From assembly GCF_001676705.1 (NCBI RefSeq), contig NZ_CP016170.1, forward strand, positions 1,364,001 to 1,428,000: a stretch of 64,000 bases of DNA, written 5' to 3'. Below, piece by piece: positions 39,125 through 49,938 of this stretch. Position numbers and translations under genes: made by a program. The notes beneath the pieces were generated by a model that saw nothing but the letters and a program-made list of their open reading frames with translations, was not told the DNA's origin and did no database searches. Each line of letters starts with the position of its first letter. The first letter of the stretch is position 1. This DNA is from Bordetella bronchialis (GTDB lineage: Bacteria > Pseudomonadota > Gammaproteobacteria > Burkholderiales > Burkholderiaceae_B).

Positions 39125-39739
39125 CTACCGCTTGGCGGTCTTGCGGGCGACCCGTGCCGCGGGGCGCTTCACGGCGCCGCGGGCGCCGGCGCGCAGGCTG
39201 AGGGCGCTGCCCGCGCGGCGCGGGATTCCGTGGGCGGGCGCGGCCGCCTTGCGGGTGCTGGGACGGACCGGTTTGCCGGCTTTGTTGAGTTCCGCCTGGC
39301 CCGGACGCCGGGTGTCGTCGTCCGCGGCGGTCTTGCGCGGCGCGCGGGCCGGCCTGGCCAGGGTTTTACCTTCAGCCGCCATTTTCTTCGGGGTGTAGGG
39401 TTCCGACGGCTTGCGCTTGGGCTGCGCGGCCGGGGCGGGACCGGCAGCCGGGAAGGGCATGCCGGGCCGCGGCCGGTACAGGATCAGAACCTTGCCCAGG
39501 TGATGGACGGGCGCGCAGGACAGGGCATCGCAAATGGACGCCAGCATTTCCTCGCGGGTGTCGCGATCCTCGCCGCCCGCGCGTACCTTGATCAGGCCGT
39601 GCGAGGTCAGGTTGGCGTCGATTTCCTTGAGGACTGCGTCCGACAGCCCTTTGTCGCCAATGAGGACGACGGGGCGGAGGGCATGGGCGGCCGACCGCAA
39701 CGCACTGCGCTCGCGAGATGTGATTTCTAATATAGGCAT
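39125..39739 (-). CDS. yhbY: YhbY family (CRM domain) RNA-binding protein with basic C-terminal tail
   Basis: Residues 1-95 are a CRS1/YhbY (CRM) domain: [38 protein letters not shown] and the GxxG-like region, followed by [11 protein letters not shown]. In E. coli YhbY (97 aa) binds pre-50S ribosomal particles. Here the protein is 204 aa because of a roughly 105-residue Lys/Arg/Pro/Ala-rich, probably disordered tail ending VARKTAKR. Divergent from rlmE with only 17 bases between starts, so their promoters must overlap each other's coding ends. Confidence 0.88.
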   Translation of the reverse strand: MPILEITSRERSALRSAAHALRPVVLIGDKGLSDAVLKEIDANLTSHGLIKVRAGGEDRDTREEMLASICDALSCAPVHHLGKVLILYRPRPGMPFPAAGPAPAAQPKRKPSEPYTPKKMAAEGKTLARPARAPRKTAADDDTRRPGQAELNKAGKPVRPSTRKAAAPAHGIPRRAGSALSLRAGARGAVKRPAARVARKTAKR

Positions 39740-39756
39740 GTCGGAATTGTACGGGA

Positions 39757-40398
39757 ATGGCCAAGAATAAATTCTCCAAGGATTGGTTGCACCAGCACAT
39801 CAACGATCCTTATGTGAAGATGGCCCAGCAAAAGGGCTACCGCGCCCGCGCGGCCTTCAAATTGATCGAAATCCTGGAAACCGAAAAGTTGATGCGGCGG
39901 GGCGACGTCGTGGTGGACCTGGGCTCCGCCCCCGGCAGCTGGTCGCAGGTCGCGCGCGAACGCCTGGTCGGGCCGGGCGGGGTGGTGGACGGACGCATCG
40001 TCGCGCTGGACATCCTGCCCATGGAGCCCGTGGCGGGCGTGGAATTCATCCAGGGCGACTTCCGCGAGGAGTCCGTGCTGCAGATCCTGGAGAAAACCCT
40101 GGACGGCCAGGCGGTGGACCTTGTGATTTCGGATATGGCCCCCAACCTGTCCGGTGTGGGGGTCGCCGACGCTGCCCGTATCCAGCATGTCTGCGATCTG
40201 GCCCTGGAGTTTGCCCTGGCCCATTTGAAACCGGATGGCGCGCTGATCGTCAAAGCCTTCCACGGGAGCGGGTTTTCCCAGATCGTGCAGTCTTTCAAGC
40301 AGCACTTCAAGCGGGTGGTGGAGCGCAAGCCGAAAGCCTCCCGGCCCAATTCGTCGGAAACTTTTCTTGTCGCGAGGAACCTCAAGCAGCCAGGCTGA
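39757..40398 (+). CDS. rlmE: 23S rRNA (uridine-2'-O)-methyltransferase RlmE
   Basis: Also called RrmJ/FtsJ; methylates U2552 of 23S rRNA late in 50S assembly. The 213-aa protein starts [30 protein letters not shown]; the SAM motif is [15 protein letters not shown] and the catalytic K-D-K-E residues lie in [30 protein letters not shown] and [16 protein letters not shown]. It precedes ftsH, as in E. coli. Confidence 0.95.
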   Translation: MAKNKFSKDWLHQHINDPYVKMAQQKGYRARAAFKLIEILETEKLMRRGDVVVDLGSAPGSWSQVARERLVGPGGVVDGRIVALDILPMEPVAGVEFIQGDFREESVLQILEKTLDGQAVDLVISDMAPNLSGVGVADAARIQHVCDLALEFALAHLKPDGALIVKAFHGSGFSQIVQSFKQHFKRVVERKPKASRPNSSETFLVARNLKQPG

Positions 40399-40511
40399 TA
40401 TTCCGGATTCACCGCCGCGTGGCGGGCCTGGGCCCGGGCGTGGCGATCCTGCCTCATCCGCCGGCTTTTTACATTTGTATTCGGTCAAAAGCCCCGAAAA
40501 CCCCTATAACC

Positions 40512-40531
40512 GGCGTTCCGCGGGGAACGCC
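40512..40531. repeat. Inverted repeat between rlmE and ftsH
   Basis: GGCGTTCC-GCGG-GGAACGCC is a perfect 8-bp stem with a 4-base loop. It has no T-tract and sits about 35 bases before the ftsH promoter, so it could be a weak terminator of rlmE or a binding site. Confidence 0.6.
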
Positions 40532-40564
40532 ACACGCATGCCCCTCGTCGGGGTAGAATCGGTA

Positions 40565-40593
40565 TTGACATACTTGTGGTTGTGTCCTATGGC
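40565..40593 (+). promoter_or_regulatory. Sigma-70 promoter for ftsH
   Basis: A perfect TTGACA at 40565-40570 and TATGGC at 40588-40593 are spaced by 17 bases, with the ftsH ATG 47 bases farther on. I see no clear sigma-32 element, although ftsH is a heat-shock gene in E. coli. Confidence 0.55.
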
Positions 40594-40640
40594 AGAGGCT
40601 GCCGCAATCACCGGTCGGAATCGAAAGCAGGAGATCGACC

Positions 40641-42530
<1,890 letters not shown>

Positions 42531-42556
42531 CCAAGGTTAGTTCGCGACTGCGATAG

Positions 42557-43432
42557 ATGGCGAATACTTTCCTTTGCGGGCGCTACGAGTTCGATCTCGA
42601 GCGCCCGTTGGTCATGGGCATCGTGAATGTCACGCCGGATTCGTTCTCGGACGGCGGCCAGCATGACAGCACCGATGCCGCCCTGCGCCATGCCCGCCAG
42701 CTCGTCGACGAAGGCGCGCACATCCTGGACATCGGCGGCGAGTCCACGCGTCCCGGCGCCGCCCCGGTGTCCGAACAGGACGAACTGGCCCGTGTGCTGC
42801 CCCTGGTCGAAGGACTGCGCGATTGCGGCGTACCGCTTTCCATCGACACCTTCAAGCCGGCGGTGATGCGGGCCGTGCTGGATGCGGGCGCCGATATGAT
42901 CAACGACATCTACGGGTTCCGGCAGCCGGGGGCGATCGAGGCCGTGGCGAATTCGCGTTGCGGCCTGTGTGTCATGCACATGAAAGGCGAACCCCGGACG
43001 ATGCAGGAGAAGCCCGAATACGGCGACCTGCTGGGCGAGATCGGCTTGTTCCTGGGCGCGCGTGCGCAGAAGCTGCGCAGCGCCTGGGTCGATCCGCGCC
43101 GCATTGTCCTGGATCCGGGCTTCGGTTTCGGCAAAACTCCAGACCAGAATTACCAGCTTGCCAGGCGGCTGGGCAGTTTGCGCGTCTCCAGCTACCCTTT
43201 GCTGGTGGGGGTGTCGCGCAAATCGATGATCGGCCATGCCACGGGGCGCGAGGTCCGCGACCGCCTGCCCGGCAGCATCGCCGCCGCGCTGGCGTGCGTG
43301 GCGCGAGGCGCGGCCATCGTCCGTGTGCACGACGTCGCGGCCACGGTGGACGCCCTCAAGGTCTGGCAGGCCGTCGAACAGGGCGGTATCCCTTCCGATA
43401 GCCGGAGTCCCGTCCGGGAAACCGGCAAGTAA
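42557..43432 (+). CDS. folP: Dihydropteroate synthase
   Basis: Condenses p-aminobenzoate with the pterin pyrophosphate made by FolK; the target of sulfonamides. The 291-aa TIM barrel shows [45 protein letters not shown] and [18 protein letters not shown], with the final loop [16 protein letters not shown]. Complete, between ftsH and glmM. Confidence 0.96.
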   Translation: MANTFLCGRYEFDLERPLVMGIVNVTPDSFSDGGQHDSTDAALRHARQLVDEGAHILDIGGESTRPGAAPVSEQDELARVLPLVEGLRDCGVPLSIDTFKPAVMRAVLDAGADMINDIYGFRQPGAIEAVANSRCGLCVMHMKGEPRTMQEKPEYGDLLGEIGLFLGARAQKLRSAWVDPRRIVLDPGFGFGKTPDQNYQLARRLGSLRVSSYPLLVGVSRKSMIGHATGREVRDRLPGSIAAALACVARGAAIVRVHDVAATVDALKVWQAVEQGGIPSDSRSPVRETGK

Positions 43433-43461
43433 CTGGCGCTACGCCACAGGAATCGACATCC

Positions 43462-44805
43462 ATGAGTCAACGCAAATACTTCGGCACGGACGGCGTGCGA
43501 GGTGAAGTGGGCGGTCCGGTCATCAATGCCGAATTCGCGCTGCGGCTGGGTTATGCGGCGGGCAAGGTCCTGGCGCGCGGCACGCGCGGCGGCAGCCGCC
43601 CCAAGGTGCTGATCGGCAAGGACACCCGGATTTCAGGATACATGCTGGAATCCGCGCTGGAGGCGGGCTTCTCCGCCGCCGGCATCGATGTGCTGCTGGC
43701 CGGGCCGCTGCCCACGCCCGCCATTGCCTACCTGACGCGGGTGCTGCGCCAGACCGCGGGGATAGTCATCAGCGCATCGCACAATCCCTATCACGACAAC
43801 GGGATCAAGTTCTTTTCCAGCCTGGGCATGAAGCTGCCCGACGACACCGAGGCCGCCATCGAGGCCGCCCTGGACGAGCCCCTGGGCTGCGTGGCGTCCG
43901 AGGGCCTGGGCCGGGCCCGGCGCCTGGATGACGCGGCCGGGCGTTACATCGAGTTCTGCAAGAGCACCTTTCCCAACGACCTGGACCTGAACGGCCTGAG
44001 CGTGGTGGTGGACGCCGCCCACGGCGCGGCGTACCACATCGCGCCGCACGTCTTCCGCGAACTGGGCGCCGATGTCCATGCGGTCGGCGTGCAGCCGGAC
44101 GGCTTCAATATCAATAAAGGGGTCGGTGCTCTCTATCCGGAAGCGCTGGCCGCCGAAGTGCGGTCGCGCGGGGCGCAGCTGGGCATCGCCCTGGACGGCG
44201 ACGCCGACCGCCTGCAGATGGTGGACGCCAGCGGGCGCATCTACAACGGCGACGAGCTGCTCTACGCCATCGTCAAGGAGCGCATGCAGCGCGGCGCCGT
44301 GGGGGGCGTCGTGGGCACGCTGATGACCAATTACGGCCTGGAGCGGCGGCTGCAGGAGCTGGGCGTGGGCTTCCACCGTGCCGACGTCGGCGATCGCTAC
44401 GTCCTGGAACAGATGCAGGCCCACGGCTGGCTCTACGGCGGCGAAAGCTCCGGCCATCTTATCTGCCTGGACTGCCACACCACTGGCGACGGCATCATCG
44501 CGGCGCTGCAGGTGCTGACGGCCCTGCGCCGCAACGACACCACGCTGGCCGACTGGATCGCCGATCTGCGCATGTATCCCCAGCAGATGATCAATGTTCC
44601 GCTCGCGCCGGGGCTGGACTGGCGCACCCACCCGGGGCTGCTGGCCGCCCGCCGCGAGGTCGAAGGGGAACTTGCGGGCAGGGGGCGCGTCCTGATTCGC
44701 GCTTCCGGTACTGAACCGAAGTTGCGCCTTATGGTCGAAGCGGAGGAATCCGGGCTGGCCATGACATGCGCGCAGAATCTGGCCGCCAGCCTGGCGGCAG
44801 GCTAG
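43462..44805 (+). CDS. glmM: Phosphoglucosamine mutase
   Basis: Converts glucosamine-6-phosphate to glucosamine-1-phosphate for UDP-GlcNAc, feeding peptidoglycan and lipopolysaccharide. The 447-aa protein begins [13 protein letters not shown]; the phosphorylated Ser is in [19 protein letters not shown], the metal loop is [13 protein letters not shown], the sugar loop GGESSGHLI, and the phosphate loop [16 protein letters not shown]. Normal length and the conserved position after folP. Confidence 0.97.
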   Translation: MSQRKYFGTDGVRGEVGGPVINAEFALRLGYAAGKVLARGTRGGSRPKVLIGKDTRISGYMLESALEAGFSAAGIDVLLAGPLPTPAIAYLTRVLRQTAGIVISASHNPYHDNGIKFFSSLGMKLPDDTEAAIEAALDEPLGCVASEGLGRARRLDDAAGRYIEFCKSTFPNDLDLNGLSVVVDAAHGAAYHIAPHVFRELGADVHAVGVQPDGFNINKGVGALYPEALAAEVRSRGAQLGIALDGDADRLQMVDASGRIYNGDELLYAIVKERMQRGAVGGVVGTLMTNYGLERRLQELGVGFHRADVGDRYVLEQMQAHGWLYGGESSGHLICLDCHTTGDGIIAALQVLTALRRNDTTLADWIADLRMYPQQMINVPLAPGLDWRTHPGLLAARREVEGELAGRGRVLIRASGTEPKLRLMVEAEESGLAMTCAQNLAASLAAG

Positions 44806-44887
44806 CTCGTCACTTTTTATCGCACTGGAAAAACCGCGCTTCCAGGCCGGGGGTTGAAGCAGGATGCTTCACAGTCACGTAACATGA

Positions 44888-44905
44888 CGGTCAAAAACCT
44901 GACAT
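44888..44905 (+). promoter_or_regulatory. PHO-box-like repeat upstream of olsB
   Basis: CGGTCAA-AAAC-CTGACAT consists of two half-sites matching CTGTCAT at 5 of 7 and 6 of 7 positions, separated by 4 bases and so repeated every 11 bases as PhoB sites are. It lies about 42 bases before the olsB ATG and is the weakest of the three candidate sites in this window. Confidence 0.5.
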
Positions 44906-44946
44906 ACATGACGCCCACACTACCCGGACACCTAGGAGTTGGCCGA

Positions 44947-45792
44947 ATGCTTGAACTAGTCCGCATCGACCCTGATCGTACCGCCACGCCCGATACGTGG
45001 ACCAATCCCGCCGCGGGCGGCCTCGTTGTCGGCTTGGCGCGTACCGCGGAAGAGATCGAGGAAATCCAACGATTGCGCTTCCGGGTCTTCACCGAAGACA
45101 TGGGTGCCGTCTTCCCGGACGCCGACGATGGCATAGACCAGGATCGTTTCGATGCCTGGTGCGAACACGTGATGGTGCGCGAGCTGCATACCGGGCGCGT
45201 GGTCGGCACCTATCGCCTGCTGACCCCCGAAAATGCCCGCGAAGCGGGTGGGTACTATTCCGAATCGGAATTCGACCTGTCCGGGCTGGGCGCCGTGCGC
45301 GACCGCATGGTGGAAGCGGGCCGTTCCTGCACGCACCCGGATTACCGCAACGGTGCGGTGATCATGCTGCTGTGGTCCGGCGTCGCCGAGGTCATGCGGC
45401 GCGGCGGCTACGACTATCTGCTGGGCTGCGCCAGCGTCAGCCTGCGCGACGACGGCGTCACGGCGGCGGAAGTCTGGCGCGCGGTATCGGGCCACCTGGG
45501 CGACGCCACGCTGCCGCGCGTGCAGCCCCTGCACCGCTATCCGCTGGAAAAGCTCAATAGCACCACGCTGCCCGCCCGGGTGCCGCCGCTGATCAAGGGC
45601 TACCTGAAGCTGGGCGCCCAGATCTGCGGCGAGCCGGCCTGGGATCCCGATTTCAATGCCGCGGATTTTCCCGTCCTGCTCGAAATGAACCGCATGGACG
45701 AACGCTATCGCCGGCACTTCGGCCTATCCACGCCGCTGGATATGGCGGCGGGCGACCCGGCCGCCGGGGGCCAGGTGCGCAAGGCCGCCTGA
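44947..45792 (+). CDS. olsB: L-ornithine N-alpha-acyltransferase (OlsB-like, GNAT fold)
   Basis: Probably transfers a 3-hydroxyacyl chain from ACP to ornithine, giving lyso-ornithine lipid. The 281-aa protein matches the acyl-homoserine-lactone-synthase-like GNAT group: IQRLRFRVFTEDMGAVFPD, the conserved DRFDAWCEHVMVRE, VVGTYRLLTPENAREAGGYYSESEFDL and EAGRSCTHPDYRNGAVIMLLW. The start ATG at 44947 follows AGGAG with 8 bases spacing; the longer frame to 44854 includes the PHO-like site. No olsA is adjacent, and some related enzymes are OlsF or hemolysin-like acyltransferases, so confirmation is needed. Confidence 0.8.
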   Translation: MLELVRIDPDRTATPDTWTNPAAGGLVVGLARTAEEIEEIQRLRFRVFTEDMGAVFPDADDGIDQDRFDAWCEHVMVRELHTGRVVGTYRLLTPENAREAGGYYSESEFDLSGLGAVRDRMVEAGRSCTHPDYRNGAVIMLLWSGVAEVMRRGGYDYLLGCASVSLRDDGVTAAEVWRAVSGHLGDATLPRVQPLHRYPLEKLNSTTLPARVPPLIKGYLKLGAQICGEPAWDPDFNAADFPVLLEMNRMDERYRRHFGLSTPLDMAAGDPAAGGQVRKAA

Positions 45793-45823
45793 GTCCCGAG
45801 GCCGGCCCGAGTCCCGCGGCCGG

Positions 45824-47314
45824 CTAGAACTCCAGCAGCTCGAACGAAAACCCCACCTTGCGCCATTCCGATTCTTCGGCGCGCAGGGTGAAATCGCTGA
45901 GCGGATGTTCCGCCAGCCAGTCGTGCTGCACGCGCACGACGATGGAATCGCCGCGCACGGACACCGTCAGGGGCAGGGTGTCCAGGTCTTCCCGGCGGCG
46001 GAACAGCAGGACCGCCAGCCGCAGGCACAGAATGGCCAGCCATTCCTCCCGGCTGCGCACCAGCGGCTCCAGCTTGCCCAGCTTGCCGTGGTGGCCCAGG
46101 GCGAGCAAGGCCAGCAGGCGCTGGTCGTCGCGCGAGAACCCCGGCATGTCGGCGTTGCCCAGCACATACGCGGAATGCTTGTGGTAATCGTTGTGGGCGA
46201 TCGACAGGCCGATCTCATGCAGGTCGGCGGCCCAACCCAGCGCATGCGACAGCTCCTGGCGGTCCGTGGCGTCCTGGATGCCGGACTCGCGGAATAGGGT
46301 CAGCGCGGCGCGCCGCACGCGGGCGGCCTGGTTGGCGTCGATGTGATAACGCTTCATGAATTGCCGGACCGACTCGTCGCGCTTGTCGTGCCGGTCGTCG
46401 CGTCCCAGCAGGTCATACAGCACCCCCAGGCGCAGTGCGCCGTCGCCGGTGTGCATGACGTCGATATTCAGCTCGTCGAACAGGGCGCTCATGATGGCTA
46501 GGCCGCCGGGCAGCACGTCCGCCCGTTCCACCTTGATGCCGGGCAGCTCGGACGGGATGACGCGGCCGGAGCGGATGATGCGTTCTTTCAGTTTGTTCAG
46601 GCCCGCGCGGGTGATGCCGCGATTGGAGAACCCGCATTCCGTCAGGATGGCATACAGGGCCTTGGCCGTGCCGGAAGAGCCGTAGGCTTCCTTCCAGCCC
46701 ATCTTGCGGTATTGCTTGGCGATGACTTCGGCCTCGCGGCGCGCCGCCAGTTCGGCGAGCTTCATCTGGTGCGCGTCCACCACGCCATCCTGGAAGAATT
46801 GCCGGCTATAGCTGACGCAGCCCATGTACAGCGAGGACATCAGGCCCGGTTCGTAGCCCTTGCCGATGATGACTTCGGTCGAGCCGCCGCCGATGTCGAT
46901 GACCAGGCGCTTGTTCGGGGAAGGGGGCAGGGTATGGACCACGCCGGAGAAGATCAGGCGGGCTTCCTCGCGGCCGGCGATGACCTCGATGGGAAAGCCC
47001 AGCGCGGCTTCGGCACGCGGCAGGAATTCGCCCGTATTGCGGGCCACGCGGAAGGTGTTGGTGGCCACCGCGCGCACACGGCTGGGATGGAAGCTGCGCA
47101 GGCGCTCGCCGAAGCGTTCCAGGACTTCGATGGCGCGCTCGACGGCCGGGGCGGAGAGCCGCTTGTCGGCATCCAGGCCGGCGGCCAGCCGCACGGTTTC
47201 CTTCAGCCTGTCGATCTGGTAGATCTGGGCCGCGCCTTCCTGCTGGACCACCCGCCCGATGGACAGACGGAAACTGTTGGAACCAAGGTCGACGGCGGCC
47301 AGTAAATGATCCAT
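45824..47314 (-). CDS. ppx: Exopolyphosphatase / guanosine pentaphosphatase family (Ppx/GppA)
   Basis: Removes terminal phosphate from polyphosphate. The ASKHA fold has AAVDLGSNSFRLSIGRV, ATNTFRVARNTGEFLPRAEAALGFPIEVI-type sequence, GREEARLIFSGVVHTLP and the phosphate loop VIDIGGGSTEVIIGKG. A C-terminal HD-like domain follows (HALGWAADLHEIGLSIAHNDYHKHSAYVLGNADMPGF). At 496 aa from ATG 47314 it is typical for Ppx. Divergent from ppk, with the PHO-box repeats between the two, and convergent with olsB. Confidence 0.93.
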   Translation of the reverse strand: MDHLLAAVDLGSNSFRLSIGRVVQQEGAAQIYQIDRLKETVRLAAGLDADKRLSAPAVERAIEVLERFGERLRSFHPSRVRAVATNTFRVARNTGEFLPRAEAALGFPIEVIAGREEARLIFSGVVHTLPPSPNKRLVIDIGGGSTEVIIGKGYEPGLMSSLYMGCVSYSRQFFQDGVVDAHQMKLAELAARREAEVIAKQYRKMGWKEAYGSSGTAKALYAILTECGFSNRGITRAGLNKLKERIIRSGRVIPSELPGIKVERADVLPGGLAIMSALFDELNIDVMHTGDGALRLGVLYDLLGRDDRHDKRDESVRQFMKRYHIDANQAARVRRAALTLFRESGIQDATDRQELSHALGWAADLHEIGLSIAHNDYHKHSAYVLGNADMPGFSRDDQRLLALLALGHHGKLGKLEPLVRSREEWLAILCLRLAVLLFRRREDLDTLPLTVSVRGDSIVVRVQHDWLAEHPLSDFTLRAEESEWRKVGFSFELLEF

Positions 47315-47422
47315 GCGGCGGAAGGCAAGAAAGCAGGGTGACGCGCCATTATAGAGACTGCGCCTCTGCCCACGTCGCACCGGCCGGAATTTCGGCGTAC
47401 GCTTGCGTGGGTAGACACGATG

Positions 47423-47451
47423 CTGTCATGGAATGGTCATCAAATTGACGT
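47423..47451 (+). promoter_or_regulatory. PHO-box array in the ppx/ppk divergent region
   Basis: Three half-sites on an exact 11-base period: CTGTCAT (47423-47429), TGGTCAT (47434-47440) and TTGACGT (47445-47451), separated by GGAA and CAAA. The first is a perfect CTGTCAT. It lies 36 bases before the ppk ATG and about 110 bases before the ppx start on the other strand, so it could control ppk, ppx or both. Confidence 0.65.
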
Positions 47452-47486
47452 AAAACCCGTCAGCTGGCTCACAAAACGGAATCCGA

Positions 47487-49571
47487 ATGACATCGAATGT
47501 GGCGTCGCAGCCTTTATTCTTGAACCGGGAACTGTCGCTGCTGAAATTCAACGAACGCGTCCTCGCCATGGCGGAGAACCCCGCCACGCCCCTGCTGGAA
47601 CGCCTGCGTTATGTCTGTATCGTCAGTTCCAACCTGGACGAGTTCTTCGAAATCCGTATTTCCAGCCTGAAGGAGCAACAGCGGCAGACCCCCAATCTGC
47701 TGGGCGCCGACGGCCTGACCCCGGGCGAGGCCTACGCCCAGGTCCAGGAGGCCGTCCACGTACTGGTGGACCGCCAATACGACCTGCTGAACGACGACAT
47801 CCTGCCGCGGCTGCATGAACAGGGCATCGTGCTGCATCACGCCTCGGAATGGAACGAAGCCCAGCAGGTCTGGGCGCGCGAAACGTTCCATCGGGATGTC
47901 ATGCCGCTGCTGACGCCCATCGGCCTGGATCCCGCCCATCCCTTTCCGCGCGTCTATAACAAAAGCCTGAACTTCATCGTGGCCCTGCGCGGCGTGGACG
48001 CTTTCGGCCGCAAGGCCTCGATCGCCATTGTCCAGGCGCCCCGGGCGCTGCCGCGCCTGATCGCCATGCCGCCCGAGCTGTCCGGCCATCCCGACGGCTA
48101 TGTGCTGCTCACCTCGCTGATGCGGGCCTTTGTCGGCGAGCTGTTCCCCGGGATGGAAATGCAGGGCTGCTACCAGTGGCGCGTGACCCGCAACAGCGAT
48201 CTGTTCGTGGACGAGGAAGAAGTCACGAACCTGCGGCAGGCCCTGCAGGGCGAACTGTCGCAGCGCAACTTCGGCTCGGCGGTGCGCCTGGAAATCGACA
48301 AGCTCACGCCGCCGGAGCTGGAAGCCTTCCTGCAGCGGGAGTTCTCGCTGGCCCCCAGCGATACGTACCGGGTGGGCGGCCCCGTCAACCTGTCGCGCCT
48401 GATGCAACTGTGCAACGTCCGCGACCGTCCGGGCCTGCTGTTTCCGGAATACCGGGCGCCGGTGCCGGAGCCCTTCGGCCAGTCGGCGGTAAACCCGGCC
48501 GCCATGTTCGCCGCGATCGCGGCGGGCGACCGGCTGCTGCATCATCCCTATCAGTCGTTCCAGCCGGTGATCGACTTCCTGACGGCGGCGGCGCTGGATC
48601 CCGACGTAATGGCGATCAAGCAGACCATCTACCGCACGGGCGAGGATTCCGAACTGATGCAGATCCTGTTGGCCGCCGCCCGTGCCGGCAAGGAAGTCAC
48701 CGTGGTCGTGGAGCTGATGGCGCGCTTCGACGAGCAGACCAATATCAACTGGGCGGCGCGCCTGGAAGAAGTCGGCGCCCACGTCGTATACGGGGTGGTG
48801 GGGCACAAGACCCATGCCAAGATGGCGGTGGTGCTGCGGCGCGAAAAAGGGCGGCTGCGGCGCTATGCCCACCTGGGCACGGGCAACTACCACCCGCGTA
48901 CCGCGCGCCTGTACACGGATTTCGGCCTGCTCACGGCCGACCCGGCCATCTGCGAGGACATGGACAAGGTCTTCGCCCAGTTGACGGGACTGGGCGCGCG
49001 CCGCCCGCTGAAGTCCCTGCTGCAGTCGCCGTTCACCCTGCACGAGACCATGGTCGCCCTGATCCGCGCCGAGGCGCAGGCCGCGCGGGCGGGCCGCAAG
49101 GCCCGCATCATGGCGAAGATGAACTCGCTGCTGGAAACCGCCGTGATCGAGGAGCTGTACGAGGCCAGCCAGGCCGGCGTCAAGATCGACCTGATCGTGC
49201 GCGGGGTTTGCGCGCTGCGCAGCGGCGTGCGCGGGCTGTCCGAGAACATCCGCGTGCGCTCCATCGTCGGGCGCTTCCTGGAGCATTCGCGTGTGTTCTA
49301 TTTCCACGCCGATGGCGAGGAAACGGTTTATCTGTCCTCGGCGGACTGGATGGACCGCAATTTCTTCCGCCGGGTGGAGATCGCCTTCCCGGTGCGCGAC
49401 AAGGCGCTGAAGAAGCGCGTCGTGGACGAGGCCTTCACCTATGCCCTGCGGGACAACCAGCTCGCCTGGCAGCAGCAGCCCGACGGCGACTACGTACGCG
49501 TGCGCAGCCGGGCGGCGCCTTTCAACCTGCATGAGCATCTGATGCGCAAGCTGGGCAACGGCGCCGGCTGA
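47487..49571 (+). CDS. ppk: Polyphosphate kinase 1
   Basis: Polymerises the gamma-phosphate of ATP into polyphosphate at the membrane. The 694-aa protein starts LFLNRELSLLKFNERVLAMAE; the phospholipase-D-like catalytic domains include DPDVMAIKQTIYRTGEDSELMQILLAAARAG, the phospho-His region VVYGVVGHKTHAKMAVVLRRE and YAHLGTGNYHPRTARLYTDFGLLT. The C-terminal domain has NIRVRSIVGRFLEHSRVFYF and SSADWMDRNFFRRVE. Divergent from ppx, with a PHO-box array just upstream. The following gap (49572-49938, 367 bases) holds a GC-rich stretch without a gene and then the pstS PHO box. Confidence 0.97.
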   Translation: MTSNVASQPLFLNRELSLLKFNERVLAMAENPATPLLERLRYVCIVSSNLDEFFEIRISSLKEQQRQTPNLLGADGLTPGEAYAQVQEAVHVLVDRQYDLLNDDILPRLHEQGIVLHHASEWNEAQQVWARETFHRDVMPLLTPIGLDPAHPFPRVYNKSLNFIVALRGVDAFGRKASIAIVQAPRALPRLIAMPPELSGHPDGYVLLTSLMRAFVGELFPGMEMQGCYQWRVTRNSDLFVDEEEVTNLRQALQGELSQRNFGSAVRLEIDKLTPPELEAFLQREFSLAPSDTYRVGGPVNLSRLMQLCNVRDRPGLLFPEYRAPVPEPFGQSAVNPAAMFAAIAAGDRLLHHPYQSFQPVIDFLTAAALDPDVMAIKQTIYRTGEDSELMQILLAAARAGKEVTVVVELMARFDEQTNINWAARLEEVGAHVVYGVVGHKTHAKMAVVLRREKGRLRRYAHLGTGNYHPRTARLYTDFGLLTADPAICEDMDKVFAQLTGLGARRPLKSLLQSPFTLHETMVALIRAEAQAARAGRKARIMAKMNSLLETAVIEELYEASQAGVKIDLIVRGVCALRSGVRGLSENIRVRSIVGRFLEHSRVFYFHADGEETVYLSSADWMDRNFFRRVEIAFPVRDKALKKRVVDEAFTYALRDNQLAWQQQPDGDYVRVRSRAAPFNLHEHLMRKLGNGAG

Positions 49572-49838
49572 GCCTGGGCGGCGGTCGCGCGCCCCAGGGC
49601 CGTCCCCCCACGGCGGCCGCGCCTGCCCATGGGCCGCCCGGGCTTGGTCCCCGGGGGCTGGGTTGCCTGCGCGGCTGGGCACACCCACGCGTCGACCGGG
49701 GCCGCTCCCTCGGCGGCCCCGTGCGCGCCATCAGACCGGACGGCAGATAATCACCCGGGTAAAATGCCACTTGTCACGAAGCCTACCCGCTTCCCGTCGG
49801 GCGAGGGCCCGGCCGACCGCAGTTTGACCGGTATATGA

Positions 49839-49856
49839 CTGTCACTATCTTGTCAT
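49839..49856 (+). promoter_or_regulatory. PHO box upstream of pstS
   Basis: CTGTCAC-TATC-TTGTCAT is two near-consensus PhoB half-sites (6 of 7 each) with a 4-base spacer, 82 bases before the pstS ATG. It is the clearest PHO box of the window and is expected for a pst operon. Confidence 0.8.
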
Positions 49857-49938
49857 TTTCGGCTCTTAACATGCCTGGCATGACGCAAGCGGGGTCCGTT
49901 CCCCGGTCATTCCTCCCTCAGACGATAAGGAAACCACA

